Below are positions 43,876 through 52,230 of a stretch of 64,000 nt of DNA, piece by piece (the first letter of the stretch is position 1; each line of letters begins with the position of its first letter). The DNA comes from Lutimonas saemankumensis (GTDB lineage: Bacteria > Bacteroidota > Bacteroidia > Flavobacteriales > Flavobacteriaceae), in assembly GCF_020171465.1 (NCBI RefSeq), contig NZ_JAIUZR010000006.1:186001-250000 (forward strand), read 5' to 3'. The notes beneath the pieces were generated by a model. It was given only the letters and a program-made list of their open reading frames with translations, made no database searches and was not told the DNA's origin. The translations under genes and the position numbers were made by a program.

Positions 43876-45000
43876 ATGGAATCTGTAATTAATACGATTG
43901 TATGGGCTGCCATTTTACAGGGCCTGTTACTTGGATTATTGTACATCTTTTCAAAACGGCACCGAAGTCTGGCCAATAAGTTACTCGGCTTTTTTCTGTT
44001 ATGTTTCGTTATGGAAGCCTTAACCATGTGGATTCCCTATAATTATGTAGCAGACTATAGCATCGGGCAATATTTTGATTTACCCGAGGTAAAATTATTT
44101 TTTCCGGTTTTATTCCTGCACTATGTTCTTGAAAAAATTGGGAAAACCAAAAAATTCATTCGATTTCTTGTTTTTCATTATATCCTTGCCACAATGATCT
44201 CGTTCCTGACGGTGATCAACCTTATTATCTTTTTGGCAACAGGAAATTCCTTACATGACTATTTTTCCTGGGATACGATTTCCACCACTTTTATGACGAA
44301 TCAATATTACGCCTTTTTTCTTACGATTGTTGTTTTTGTGATCGCGGTGGTTGAAGTTTTGCATTACAAAGACGAGATAAAAAATCAGTATTCCGACCTC
44401 GGTATGCTTCAGATCAGATGGTTATGGCAATTTATTTTTAGTTTGACCCCTATCATAGCCATGTGGGGACTTGAATTGTTGAGAATTGCTTTGGGAGGAT
44501 CCGGAATGTCTCCCTTTGTTCTCTGGACCTGGGCATTTATAATTTTATTCATCTATTTTGTCAGTTTTATTGCCTTTCAACAAAAGAATCTATTTGATGG
44601 TGCCCCTCAACTTATTATTGATAAGGAATTTTCATCTGTGGAAAATCAAGATCAGAATAAAAAGGACCTTACATCAATGCGTGCAACCATCGAAGATGGA
44701 ATGAACCTGAATAAATATTATCTCGATCAGGACCTTACACTTTATGATCTTTCCAAGGAGATGGGAATCTCCTCTCGCGCCATATCCAATTGCATTAATA
44801 AAGAATTAGGGATAAATTTTAATGAATGGGTCAATAATTACAGGGTGGATGCCGCCCTGAAATTGTTAGAGGACCCGGATAAAATCAATTTTTCCATTGA
44901 AGGAATTGGTGAGGATTCAGGTTTTAAATCGCGTTCGGCCATGTATGCCGCCTTCAAGAAAAAAACAGGATTTTCGCCAGGGCATTACCGAAGGTCCTGA
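43876..45000 (+). CDS. Membrane-anchored AraC-family transcriptional regulator
   Basis: A 374-residue protein. About seven hydrophobic helices fill residues 5-235, then an AraC-type DNA-binding domain with two helix-turn-helix motifs fills 270-374 (LYDLSKEMGISSRAISNCIN; FSIEGIGEDSGFKSRSAMYA; ends KKTGFSPGHYRRS). This membrane-sensor/AraC arrangement is common in Bacteroidota; the signal is unknown. The gene is upstream of the DUF418-hydrolase gene, and three related 11-12 bp sequences lie between them, so that gene is its likely target. Confidence 0.9.
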   Translation: MESVINTIVWAAILQGLLLGLLYIFSKRHRSLANKLLGFFLLCFVMEALTMWIPYNYVADYSIGQYFDLPEVKLFFPVLFLHYVLEKIGKTKKFIRFLVFHYILATMISFLTVINLIIFLATGNSLHDYFSWDTISTTFMTNQYYAFFLTIVVFVIAVVEVLHYKDEIKNQYSDLGMLQIRWLWQFIFSLTPIIAMWGLELLRIALGGSGMSPFVLWTWAFIILFIYFVSFIAFQQKNLFDGAPQLIIDKEFSSVENQDQNKKDLTSMRATIEDGMNLNKYYLDQDLTLYDLSKEMGISSRAISNCINKELGINFNEWVNNYRVDAALKLLEDPDKINFSIEGIGEDSGFKSRSAMYAAFKKKTGFSPGHYRRS

Positions 45001-45006
45001 CTTACC

Positions 45007-45064
45007 TTGTCCTGAATCGTGTAATTTGACCACAATCTTGTCCTGAATACTGATTCAGGGACAA
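45007..45064 (+). promoter_or_regulatory. Candidate AraC binding region: three copies of TTGTCCTGAAT
   Basis: Direct copies at 45007-45017 and 45038-45048 are exactly identical and 31 bp apart (about three helical turns). An inverted copy with one extra base, ATTCAGGGACAA, is at 45053-45064. The last two could also form a hairpin. All lie just upstream of the next gene's -7 box. Confidence 0.6.
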
Positions 45065-45094
45065 CAGGTCCCCTCCAAAACTGACATACTGAAA

Positions 45095-45102
45095 TAATTT
45101 TG
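45095..45102 (+). promoter_or_regulatory. -7 element of the DUF418-hydrolase gene
   Basis: TAATTTTG matches the consensus. No TTG lies at the -33 position, and the candidate activator sites end 30 bp upstream. This fits an activator-dependent promoter. Confidence 0.5.
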
Positions 45103-45146
45103 AGTCTATGATATAAATGAATTAAAAAACAATTAAATCTAATATC

Positions 45147-47276
45147 ATGGAATTTAAAGCCTCTACTAAAAAAAACAGAATTGAAGTTGTTGATGCTCTT
45201 CGTGGATTTGCGATACTTGGAGTATTAATTGCGAATGTGCCTTTCAGCATGGCGGAATCTGTTCAAACCGCACTTGACCCAACCCTTAATTTTTTATACC
45301 ATCTCTTAATTGATAAAAAGTTCATCAGTATATTTTCCATGCTTTTCGGTTTTGGCTTTTATATTCAGATGACCCGAGCTAAAGAGAACAATGTAGGATT
45401 CGTCTCATATTTTATCAAAAGAATGGTACTTCTTTTTATTATCGGGTCCATACACTGTTTTGTATTTTGGAACGGGGATATTATTATGTCTTACGCAGTT
45501 GGAGGATTGTTGCTTCTCGGCATCAGAAAATTATCAAATAAATGGTTGTTCGTTCTTGCCCTATTCTTTAACGTGATTCTTACGGGAGTCATTTTTATCG
45601 GAAATTCGGCACTGGGATGGGCCACTTATGATTATGATTTTGCCATTGCGGCAGAGCAACCTCTTACACAATCTATGTTCCGGTATTTGGAGATCAACTG
45701 GATCACTGCCCCGTGGAATAATTTTTTGAACGATATGCCCTTGACACTTTCGTTTACTTTTGGAAACATGCTGATCGGGGTGCTTCTTGGAAGAACTGGA
45801 TTTTTCCTGTTGCCTGAAAGGTTTAGAAAAGCAACAAACTGGCTTATTATTCTGGGATTGACCATCGGGATTGCCTCGAGTTATGTTCTTCATTTAGTCT
45901 TTAGTGGTAATCTTGAACTGGACATACCTCTTTTATGGGTCCCTTTCGCCATCGTGGCAGGAATGCTGCTTCAAAGTATGGCCTATATTTCAATTTTCCT
46001 GCGATTGTACAGGTCAAATTTATTTGGAAAAAGACTTGGGTTTTTTAATCCCGTAGGCAAAACAGCCTTGACAAACTACTTGATGCAGTCCGTATTTTAT
46101 ATTGTGGTATTTTTCCATTTCTTTCCAGGATTGCACCTATATGAAAATATCACAATTGGAGAAACCTACTTGATTGCTTTTGTCTTTTTTGGATTGCAGT
46201 CCTGGATCAGTTCGCAATGGTTAAAAAGGTTTAAACAGGGGCCATTTGAATACCTTTGGAAGAAGTTGAGTTACAGCAACCTCAGTACCATGAAAATAAA
46301 TCAAAAAACCAGAGAAAAGAAGGTTAAAACCATCCTGATGATCCTTCTGATTTTATCCGGAGTCTTAAGTGGTAACGCTCAAAACAGAATCGCTTCTAAG
46401 GTATTGTTTCAAAGCGGTGAAGAAACCATTGAAGGTATACTTGTGCGTCCTAATTTAGATAATAATACTCCAGCTGTAGTTTTTCAGCAAGGATCCGGCC
46501 CTCATGCTTTTGATGGTTATGAGACTGAAGCCTGGGGCCCTCATAAATATTATATTGAAGATGTATTACTGGAGCTAGGCTATGCGGTTTTGTATTGCAA
46601 TAAAAGAGGATTGGGAAATTCAACCGGAAACTGGAGGCAAAACGATTTTTACGGCAGGGCAAAAGACGCCTATGCAGGAGTTCAATTTTTAAGAACATTA
46701 CCTTTTATCGATGGTTCGAGAATTGGAATTTCGGGCCATAGCCAAGGGGGATGGATCTCTCAGATTGTTGCCTCACAGCATCCCGATATTGCTTTTGTGA
46801 TTTCTTTGGCGGGTCCCACCACAGGTGTTCAGGCACAGGTTGATGATAATGATCGGTCAAGATTTATTTGCGAGGGATACTCTGGTGAAAAGCTGGAGAG
46901 AAAAGTTGAAAAAAGAAAAAAATCTTTAATCAAGTCAGCAAATCTTGGAAAAAAATCCGGTTTGATAGGAGCTGCCAAACACTGGTATCTGATCAGTGAT
47001 TATGAAAACGAAAAAGAATTAAAGAACCTGACTTGTCCCACCTTATTTTTATTTGGAGAATTTGATATTAATGTGGACCCTGAAATCAATATTAATCATC
47101 TTAAAAAAGTATACAACAATCAGGTGCCAAAAAACATTACCTATAAGACAATGCCCGGCGGAAATCATGGGTTTTACAAAGTAGAAAACAAGTGTGTGGA
47201 TTGGGACAGTGCTACAAAGAATGACTTTGATCCTGAATTTCAAAATGAGATTCGTAAATGGGTATTATCACTTTAG
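45147..47276 (+). CDS. DUF418 (YeiB-like) membrane protein fused to a secreted alpha/beta hydrolase
   Basis: A 709-residue two-part protein. Residues 1-380 are a DUF418/YeiB-type membrane protein: it starts with RIEVVDALRGFAILGVLIAN, has about ten helices and ends in the usual PFEYLWKKLSY. Residues 382-709 look like a complete secreted hydrolase with its own start (MKINQKTREKK), hydrophobic segment and signal-peptidase-like site (GNAQ-N) near 393-413. It has the nucleophile elbow GHSQGG with S532, an acid site in GEFDINVDP and His in GGNHGFYK. The two are in one frame without a stop between. The ATG at 46290 could also start a separate hydrolase. The substrate is unknown; the DUF418 part belongs to an acyltransferase-like membrane superfamily. 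Confidence 0.88.
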   Translation: MEFKASTKKNRIEVVDALRGFAILGVLIANVPFSMAESVQTALDPTLNFLYHLLIDKKFISIFSMLFGFGFYIQMTRAKENNVGFVSYFIKRMVLLFIIGSIHCFVFWNGDIIMSYAVGGLLLLGIRKLSNKWLFVLALFFNVILTGVIFIGNSALGWATYDYDFAIAAEQPLTQSMFRYLEINWITAPWNNFLNDMPLTLSFTFGNMLIGVLLGRTGFFLLPERFRKATNWLIILGLTIGIASSYVLHLVFSGNLELDIPLLWVPFAIVAGMLLQSMAYISIFLRLYRSNLFGKRLGFFNPVGKTALTNYLMQSVFYIVVFFHFFPGLHLYENITIGETYLIAFVFFGLQSWISSQWLKRFKQGPFEYLWKKLSYSNLSTMKINQKTREKKVKTILMILLILSGVLSGNAQNRIASKVLFQSGEETIEGILVRPNLDNNTPAVVFQQGSGPHAFDGYETEAWGPHKYYIEDVLLELGYAVLYCNKRGLGNSTGNWRQNDFYGRAKDAYAGVQFLRTLPFIDGSRIGISGHSQGGWISQIVASQHPDIAFVISLAGPTTGVQAQVDDNDRSRFICEGYSGEKLERKVEKRKKSLIKSANLGKKSGLIGAAKHWYLISDYENEKELKNLTCPTLFLFGEFDINVDPEININHLKKVYNNQVPKNITYKTMPGGNHGFYKVENKCVDWDSATKNDFDPEFQNEIRKWVLSL

Positions 47277-47319
47277 AGAGATGATTCAAACTGCCGGTTA
47301 GGCAAAATAGTTAGACACG

Positions 47320-47350
47320 AAAAAGGCCTGATAAACAGGCCTTTTTTTCA
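47320..47350. terminator. Bidirectional terminator
   Basis: The 11-bp stem AAAAAGGCCTG (47320-47330) and CAGGCCTTTTT (47336-47346) with an ATAAA loop, and T tracts in both directions. It separates the convergent hydrolase-fusion and pRiA4b-type genes. Confidence 0.9.
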
Positions 47351-47376
47351 ATATATTGAATTGTGCTGGAAAATTC

Positions 47377-47883
47377 TTAATTGTAGCTGAAATCTCCATA
47401 GTCTTCGTCAAAACCTTCCTGTTCCTCTCCGGAGAGATCATCAAGGGAAAGGTCTTCACTCTCAAATTGAATTTCAGGGGCATTACTGGGTACTACCCCA
47501 AGTGAGAAAAGAAGGGCAGGAAGTTCCATATTACTATGGTCAAATTCGGTTTCTATCAGTTCCACATAAAATGACCACATATTGAAAAAGTCATAGACAT
47601 AGATCATTTTATCATTTGCCTCCCTCAGCACTTCTTCCAGTTTGATCTCGCTCATTTGAATTTTTCTCTCGGCTCCTTCTCCCATGTCAAAAAGGGGATG
47701 TTCTTCACCCTGAATCCAAGTTTCATCGGATCTGTAAAATGAAGCCATTTGATCACCGGTGAATCCAAAGGAGTTAGTTATCGAATTATGAAGGTCCTCA
47801 AGTGAAGAACCAGAATCGATAGCAATATCCCTTATTGCATCTTCTTCGGTATTTAGAATAACTCTAATTTTATATACCATCAC
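47377..47883 (-). CDS. Plasmid pRiA4b ORF-3-like family protein
   Basis: A 168-residue cytosolic protein. It opens with VYKIRVILNTEEDAIRDIAI and has the family's SSLEDLHNSITNSFGFTGDQ and MIYVYDFFNMWSFYVELIE stretches, with an acidic tail. The family name comes from a plasmid, but members are common chromosomal genes in Bacteroidota and function is unknown. I do not take it as a sign of a mobile element. A perfect -7 box on the minus strand (47904-47911) precedes it. Confidence 0.8.
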   Translation of the reverse strand: MMVYKIRVILNTEEDAIRDIAIDSGSSLEDLHNSITNSFGFTGDQMASFYRSDETWIQGEEHPLFDMGEGAERKIQMSEIKLEEVLREANDKMIYVYDFFNMWSFYVELIETEFDHSNMELPALLFSLGVVPSNAPEIQFESEDLSLDDLSGEEQEGFDEDYGDFSYN

Positions 47884-47903
47884 TACCTTGTCTAAATTTT
47901 TTG

Positions 47904-47911
47904 CAAAAATA
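47904..47911 (-). promoter_or_regulatory. -7 element of the pRiA4b-like gene
   Basis: TATTTTTG on the minus strand, 20 bp upstream of the start. No suitable -33 TTG is seen. Confidence 0.5.
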
Positions 47912-47974
47912 CTACTTTAATCCAAATGTCTTACTTTTACCTTGTTAAAAGAATCCATATTTTTCAAAAATTAA

Positions 47975-48391
47975 ATGAATCCTAAAAAAGTTTTAGAAAA
48001 GCTCAACACCTATAATAAAAACACCTTAATGGAAACCCTGGATATTAAGTACACAGAGGTGGGTGAGAACTATCTCGTGGCAAGTATGCCTGTTAATGAT
48101 AGGGTTCATCAGCCCATGGGGCTTTTGCATGGTGGAGCCTCGGTGGCTTTAGCGGAAAGTGTTGGTAGTGCGGCATCTTTGCATTTTTTGGATCCTACAA
48201 AAGGAGAAGTCAGAGGAATAGAGATTTCAGCAAACCATATCAGAAGTGTCAGACAAGGGATGGTCTATGCAAAGGCCAAATTAACACACAAGGGAAGAAC
48301 CACCCTATTATGGGAGATAAGGATAACGGACGAAAGGGATCGATTGATTTCTGTTTGTAAACTTACCTGCATCGTGCTTCAAAAAGACTAA
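47975..48391 (+). CDS. menI: Hotdog-fold thioesterase, probable DHNA-CoA thioesterase
   Basis: A 138-residue PaaI/MenI-type thioesterase. The signature VHQPMGLLHGGASVALAESV lies near residues 44-63, with the conserved His-Gly-Gly and catalytic Glu. Its position 8 bp before a hydrolase and then menF and menD points to 1,4-dihydroxy-2-naphthoyl-CoA hydrolysis in menaquinone synthesis rather than phenylacetate metabolism. The gene symbol is inferred from context and family. Confidence 0.82.
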   Translation: MNPKKVLEKLNTYNKNTLMETLDIKYTEVGENYLVASMPVNDRVHQPMGLLHGGASVALAESVGSAASLHFLDPTKGEVRGIEISANHIRSVRQGMVYAKAKLTHKGRTTLLWEIRITDERDRLISVCKLTCIVLQKD

Positions 48392-48399
48392 ACTGGAAG

Positions 48400-49266
48400 A
48401 TGTCAGGAAGAACAATAAAAAGAATTCTAAAAATATTAGGCGGAATATTTGTTGTTCTTTTGATAACTTTTTACTTGTTGGTTCACTATTTTATAAGACC
48501 AAAATCCGACGAAACGGTTCTTAATACCTTTAAAGAAGTAAACCTTGATCCTGCTTTGAATTATATTGATTTCAAAGGGGAAAAGGTTAGGGTAATCCAA
48601 ATGAAACGCATCCTTGACAGCAAACTGCCCACCCTGGTTTTTGTTCACGGTTCTCCAGGATCATTTATGGACTTTAAACGCTATTTGTCAGATTTTACTC
48701 TAAACAACAAAGCCAATATGATTGCGTATGACAGAATTGGTTACGGAGCCAATAATGAGGGTAAGGTATTGAAAAGCCTGGAGGAGGAAATGGCTGTTTT
48801 GGATAAGGTTTTAAAGAGTTTCAACTTGTCTGATGTTGTTTTGATCGGTTATTCATACGGAGGGACCTTAATCATGGCCGCTGACAAGAATTACAGGAGC
48901 AAAATAGCACTGGCCCCTTCGGTCAGAGGTGATCTGGAGCCCATGTTCTGGTTGATGAATTTATCTCGATGGAAATTGAGTAGGCCTTTTCTTCCCAAGG
49001 TTTTGCTCGCTGCAAGTTCAGAAAAGTTCAGACATGTGGATGAGTTGCCGCTGTTTCATGATCGATGGGAAATAAGTTCGAGCAAAGTATTGGCTATTCA
49101 CGGCGAGAAAGACAGAATAGTACCCTTTGGAAATTCGATTTATTTGAGAGATAACTTCGAAAAAGAAAAATTTACGCTTATTCCGATCAAGCAAGGGAAT
49201 CATTCCTTAATTTGGACTAATTTTGATCTGATAAAGGATGAGATTATAAAAAGTTTAGAAGATTGA
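48400..49266 (+). CDS. Membrane-anchored alpha/beta hydrolase in the menaquinone operon
   Basis: A 288-residue protein. One hydrophobic helix near residues 13-32 anchors it, followed by an alpha/beta hydrolase domain: LVFVHGSPGSFMDF (oxyanion), nucleophile elbow GYSYGG near 150, acid in HGEKDRIVP near 232, His in KQGNHSLIW near 268. It lies between the menI-like gene and menF, with its TGA overlapping the menF ATG. MenH (SHCHC synthase) is an alpha/beta hydrolase, but it is normally soluble and shorter, so a MenH role is possible but unproven. Confidence 0.82.
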   Translation: MSGRTIKRILKILGGIFVVLLITFYLLVHYFIRPKSDETVLNTFKEVNLDPALNYIDFKGEKVRVIQMKRILDSKLPTLVFVHGSPGSFMDFKRYLSDFTLNNKANMIAYDRIGYGANNEGKVLKSLEEEMAVLDKVLKSFNLSDVVLIGYSYGGTLIMAADKNYRSKIALAPSVRGDLEPMFWLMNLSRWKLSRPFLPKVLLAASSEKFRHVDELPLFHDRWEISSSKVLAIHGEKDRIVPFGNSIYLRDNFEKEKFTLIPIKQGNHSLIWTNFDLIKDEIIKSLED

Positions 49267-50387
49267 TGGATATTAAGGGATTGATGAAAAAAATTCTGGA
49301 GGCTCAGGAAAATCAGCTGCCATTTACTGTTTTTCGATATCCGGAATCAAATCAGGTTTTTGCCTACGTCCAGCACAGCGATGACCTTTTTTTTACCAAG
49401 GATTTTGAAGCATCAGGCTTTGTAATGGCTCCATTTGATTTATGCGATAATACGGTCATCTTCCCGCAGGGAAAAAGTGATCAATACAATGCTTCATTTG
49501 ATAACCTTGACCTCTTAGTTGATCCCAATGATACTTCAACTGATGTGAGCTCTTTACATCCTGATACTGATATTACTGAGAATGAAAAAATGGTTCACCT
49601 TAGTCTGGTGAGGAAGGCCATTACAAAAATTCGGACAGGTGAATGTCAAAAAATTGTAGTTTCCAGAAAGGAAGAATTAGAAGTAGTTGAATTCGATATT
49701 CCTAAACTTCTTAAAAGATTGATTTTAACATATCCTTCGGCAATGGTTTACGTCTGGTTTCACCCAAAAGTGGGATTATGGGCGGGAGCCACACCAGAAA
49801 CTTTTTTACTCACTGAGGGAAACAATTTTAAAACAATGTCACTGGCTGGCACCCAGAAATACGAAGGAAATATTGATGTACGTTGGGGACCCAAAGAAAT
49901 TGAGGAGCAAAGAATTGTTACACGACATATTGAAAATGTATTACATGACCTGTCAGTTGAGAGTGGAGAAACATATACGGTCAGGGCAGGAAATTTGCTG
50001 CATTTATGCAATGAAATAAAAGGAGAATTTGGAAATGATCTGCATCTCAGGGTATTGATAGACAGATTACACCCTACGCCTGCAGTATGTGGTTTGCCAA
50101 GGACAGAGGCAATGGATTTTATCCGATCGGAAGAGAATTACAAAAGGGATTTCTATACAGGTTTCCTTGGAGAGATAAACAAAAAAAAGGATGTTTCGAA
50201 TGGAATGGATACGAATGCCACTGAGGTTTCAAAGTTATTTGTGAATTTGAGATGCATGCAAATCAGTGAGAAGAATAATGTCACTGCAACACTTTACATA
50301 GGGGGTGGAATAACGGATCAGAGCGATCCGGATTTAGAATGGCTTGAAACAGTTCAAAAAGGCCTTGTGATGAAGTCAGTATTATAA
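49266..50387 (+). CDS. menF: Isochorismate synthase
   Basis: A 373-residue chorismate-using enzyme that converts chorismate to isochorismate, the entry step of menaquinone synthesis. Characteristic motifs are KIVVSRKEELEVVEF near 130, WAGATPETFLL, MSLAGTQKYEG near 195, EIEEQRIVTRHIE near 215 and LHPTPAVCGLPR near 270. The ATG overlaps the hydrolase stop by one base (TGATG). A TTG three bases earlier is the alternative start. Salicylate-type siderophore synthases share the fold, but menD downstream supports MenF. Confidence 0.93.
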   Translation: MDIKGLMKKILEAQENQLPFTVFRYPESNQVFAYVQHSDDLFFTKDFEASGFVMAPFDLCDNTVIFPQGKSDQYNASFDNLDLLVDPNDTSTDVSSLHPDTDITENEKMVHLSLVRKAITKIRTGECQKIVVSRKEELEVVEFDIPKLLKRLILTYPSAMVYVWFHPKVGLWAGATPETFLLTEGNNFKTMSLAGTQKYEGNIDVRWGPKEIEEQRIVTRHIENVLHDLSVESGETYTVRAGNLLHLCNEIKGEFGNDLHLRVLIDRLHPTPAVCGLPRTEAMDFIRSEENYKRDFYTGFLGEINKKKDVSNGMDTNATEVSKLFVNLRCMQISEKNNVTATLYIGGGITDQSDPDLEWLETVQKGLVMKSVL

Positions 50388-50475
50388 GCATGAGCCAATT
50401 TTTTAAAGGCTTTTAATTAATTTTTCACCATTTTTTTATCTCTGAAAAACGATTTAGGAATCAAGAAAATTGACG

Positions 50476-50483
50476 TATTTTTG
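50476..50483 (+). promoter_or_regulatory. -7 element of menD
   Basis: TATTTTTG, 22 bp upstream of the menD ATG. The -33 site is weak. menD may thus be transcribed both from here and by read-through from menF. Confidence 0.55.
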
Positions 50484-50505
50484 TAGGGAAACTTTAAAAG
50501 TATAA

Positions 50506-52221
50506 ATGCCTAAGTACCCGAAAAAGAAACTTGCCCAATTGATAATTCAGGCATGTGTACAAAATGACATTGAACAGGTTGTTATTTCTCCAGGTTCAAG
50601 AAATGCTCCATTAACATTAGGTTTTGTAAATCATCCCGAGGTCAATACCTTTAGCATTGTAGATGAAAGATGCGCTGCCTTTTTTGCCTTAGGAATTGCG
50701 CAGAAAAGGAGAAAAACTGTTGCGATTCTATGTACTTCAGGATCGGCCCTTTTAAATTATTACCCAGCCATTGCAGAAGCATATTACAGCAGGATTCCTT
50801 TGTTGATTATTTCAGCTGACCGTCCAAAAAGGCTTATTGATATTGGAGATGGACAAACTATAAGGCAGGAAGGGGTTTTTGGACACCATATTTTTTATCA
50901 GGCGGGTTTGGAGGAGCCAGAAGAATATCAGAATGAATCCGCTTCAATGGATATTTTGGCAGAAAACGCTGTAAAGATCAAGGAAGCTTTGAAAATTGCC
51001 CAGGCAGAGCAAGGCCCCGTGCATTTGAATGTTCCTTTGGACGAACCTCTGTATGAAACCTCGGAATCGCTGAAAGAGTTTAAGCATTTACTTGTAGAAG
51101 AAGAGACCGGAGATAAAAATTCCTTGCTAGATGAGGTTCCCTTGAGCGTAGAAGCGTTGGAAGAATTTTCTAATATCTGGAATAACTCTTCCAAAAAGCT
51201 GGTTCTTGTGGGATGTAGTGACCCTGATGAGCTCTTGCAAACTCAGATTTCGCATTTGGTCAAGGACCCATCGGTTGTCGTTCTTACTGAGACAACTTCT
51301 AACTTAAGAAATCCTTTATTCATAAATAATATAGATCAACTTATATTCCCGCTGGAGGGGTATGAATTTGAGAAGTTTCAGCCTGAGATATTATTGACGC
51401 TTGGAGGAATGGTAGTTTCGAAAAAAGTCAAGCAGTTACTGAGAAATTACAAACCTGATCATCACTGGCATGTAGACGGTAGACAAGCTCTTGATACCTT
51501 TTTGTGCCTGACTCATCATTTTAAAATTTCTCCTCAGCTTTTTTTCAGTCAGTTTTTCTTTTTGACGAAAAATAAAGAAAGTGACTTTCAAAACAAATGG
51601 CTTGAGTTAAAGAAGAAGCGAAAAGAATTACACGCAAAGTTTTTGGATGATGCTCCCTATTCCGATCTAAAGGTTTTTGAAAAGGTTTTTGATAGCCTTC
51701 CCTTTGGAACAAATTTACAATTGTCGAACAGTTCCATTATCAGATACAGTCAGTTATTTGATTTTGACTCTGATAAAAGTATTTTCTGCAACCGGGGGGC
51801 GAGTGGTATTGACGGAAGTACTTCAACTGCATTAGGATCAGCCATCGTAACTGAGGAACAAACCGTTTTTATAACGGGTGATATCAGTTTTTTTTACGAT
51901 AGTAATGCTTTGTGGAACAACTATATACCGCGTAATTTCAGAATCATAGTGATCAATAACGGGGGAGGAGGAATTTTTAAGATTATTCCGGGCCCAAAGG
52001 CTTCAGGTGCTTTGGACTACTTTGAAACCACACATAGTCTGAATGCTTCTAAATTATGCGAAATGTTCGAATTCAGCTATTATTCAGCTCATACAACAGA
52101 TGAACTGGAAGCTGTCCTTCAGGATTTTTATGGACCCTCAGATAAACCTTCTTTACTCGAAATCTTTACTTTCAAAGAAGATAACGATTCAGTACTCAGG
52201 ACTTATTTTAAAAGTATATAG
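50506..52221 (+). CDS. menD: SEPHCHC synthase (2-succinyl-5-enolpyruvyl-6-hydroxy-3-cyclohexene-1-carboxylate synthase)
   Basis: A 571-residue thiamine-diphosphate enzyme that joins isochorismate and 2-oxoglutarate in menaquinone synthesis. The N-terminal pyrimidine-binding domain has VVISPGSRNAPLTLG and FSIVDERCAAFFALG. The C-terminal diphosphate domain has RGASGIDGSTSTALG near 430 and a Mg-binding GD..N region (ITGDISFFYDSNALWNN). Length is normal. It is 118 bp after menF with its own -7 box. Confidence 0.96.
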   Translation: MPKYPKKKLAQLIIQACVQNDIEQVVISPGSRNAPLTLGFVNHPEVNTFSIVDERCAAFFALGIAQKRRKTVAILCTSGSALLNYYPAIAEAYYSRIPLLIISADRPKRLIDIGDGQTIRQEGVFGHHIFYQAGLEEPEEYQNESASMDILAENAVKIKEALKIAQAEQGPVHLNVPLDEPLYETSESLKEFKHLLVEEETGDKNSLLDEVPLSVEALEEFSNIWNNSSKKLVLVGCSDPDELLQTQISHLVKDPSVVVLTETTSNLRNPLFINNIDQLIFPLEGYEFEKFQPEILLTLGGMVVSKKVKQLLRNYKPDHHWHVDGRQALDTFLCLTHHFKISPQLFFSQFFFLTKNKESDFQNKWLELKKKRKELHAKFLDDAPYSDLKVFEKVFDSLPFGTNLQLSNSSIIRYSQLFDFDSDKSIFCNRGASGIDGSTSTALGSAIVTEEQTVFITGDISFFYDSNALWNNYIPRNFRIIVINNGGGGIFKIIPGPKASGALDYFETTHSLNASKLCEMFEFSYYSAHTTDELEAVLQDFYGPSDKPSLLEIFTFKEDNDSVLRTYFKSI

Positions 52222-52230
52222 GTCTTCTAA

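Noticed and set aside
45038-45064. Inverted repeat as terminator of the AraC gene
   Set aside because: The arms are unequal by one base, no T-run follows and the same 11-mer occurs a third time, which fits a binding site better.
46290-47276. Annotating the hydrolase half of the DUF418 fusion as a separate gene
   Set aside because: There is no stop between the halves and no promoter or spacer before 46290; kept as one gene with the alternative noted.
47377-47883. pRiA4b ORF-3-like gene as a sign of a mobile element
   Set aside because: The family name is historical; no transposase, inverted repeats or target duplications are seen nearby.
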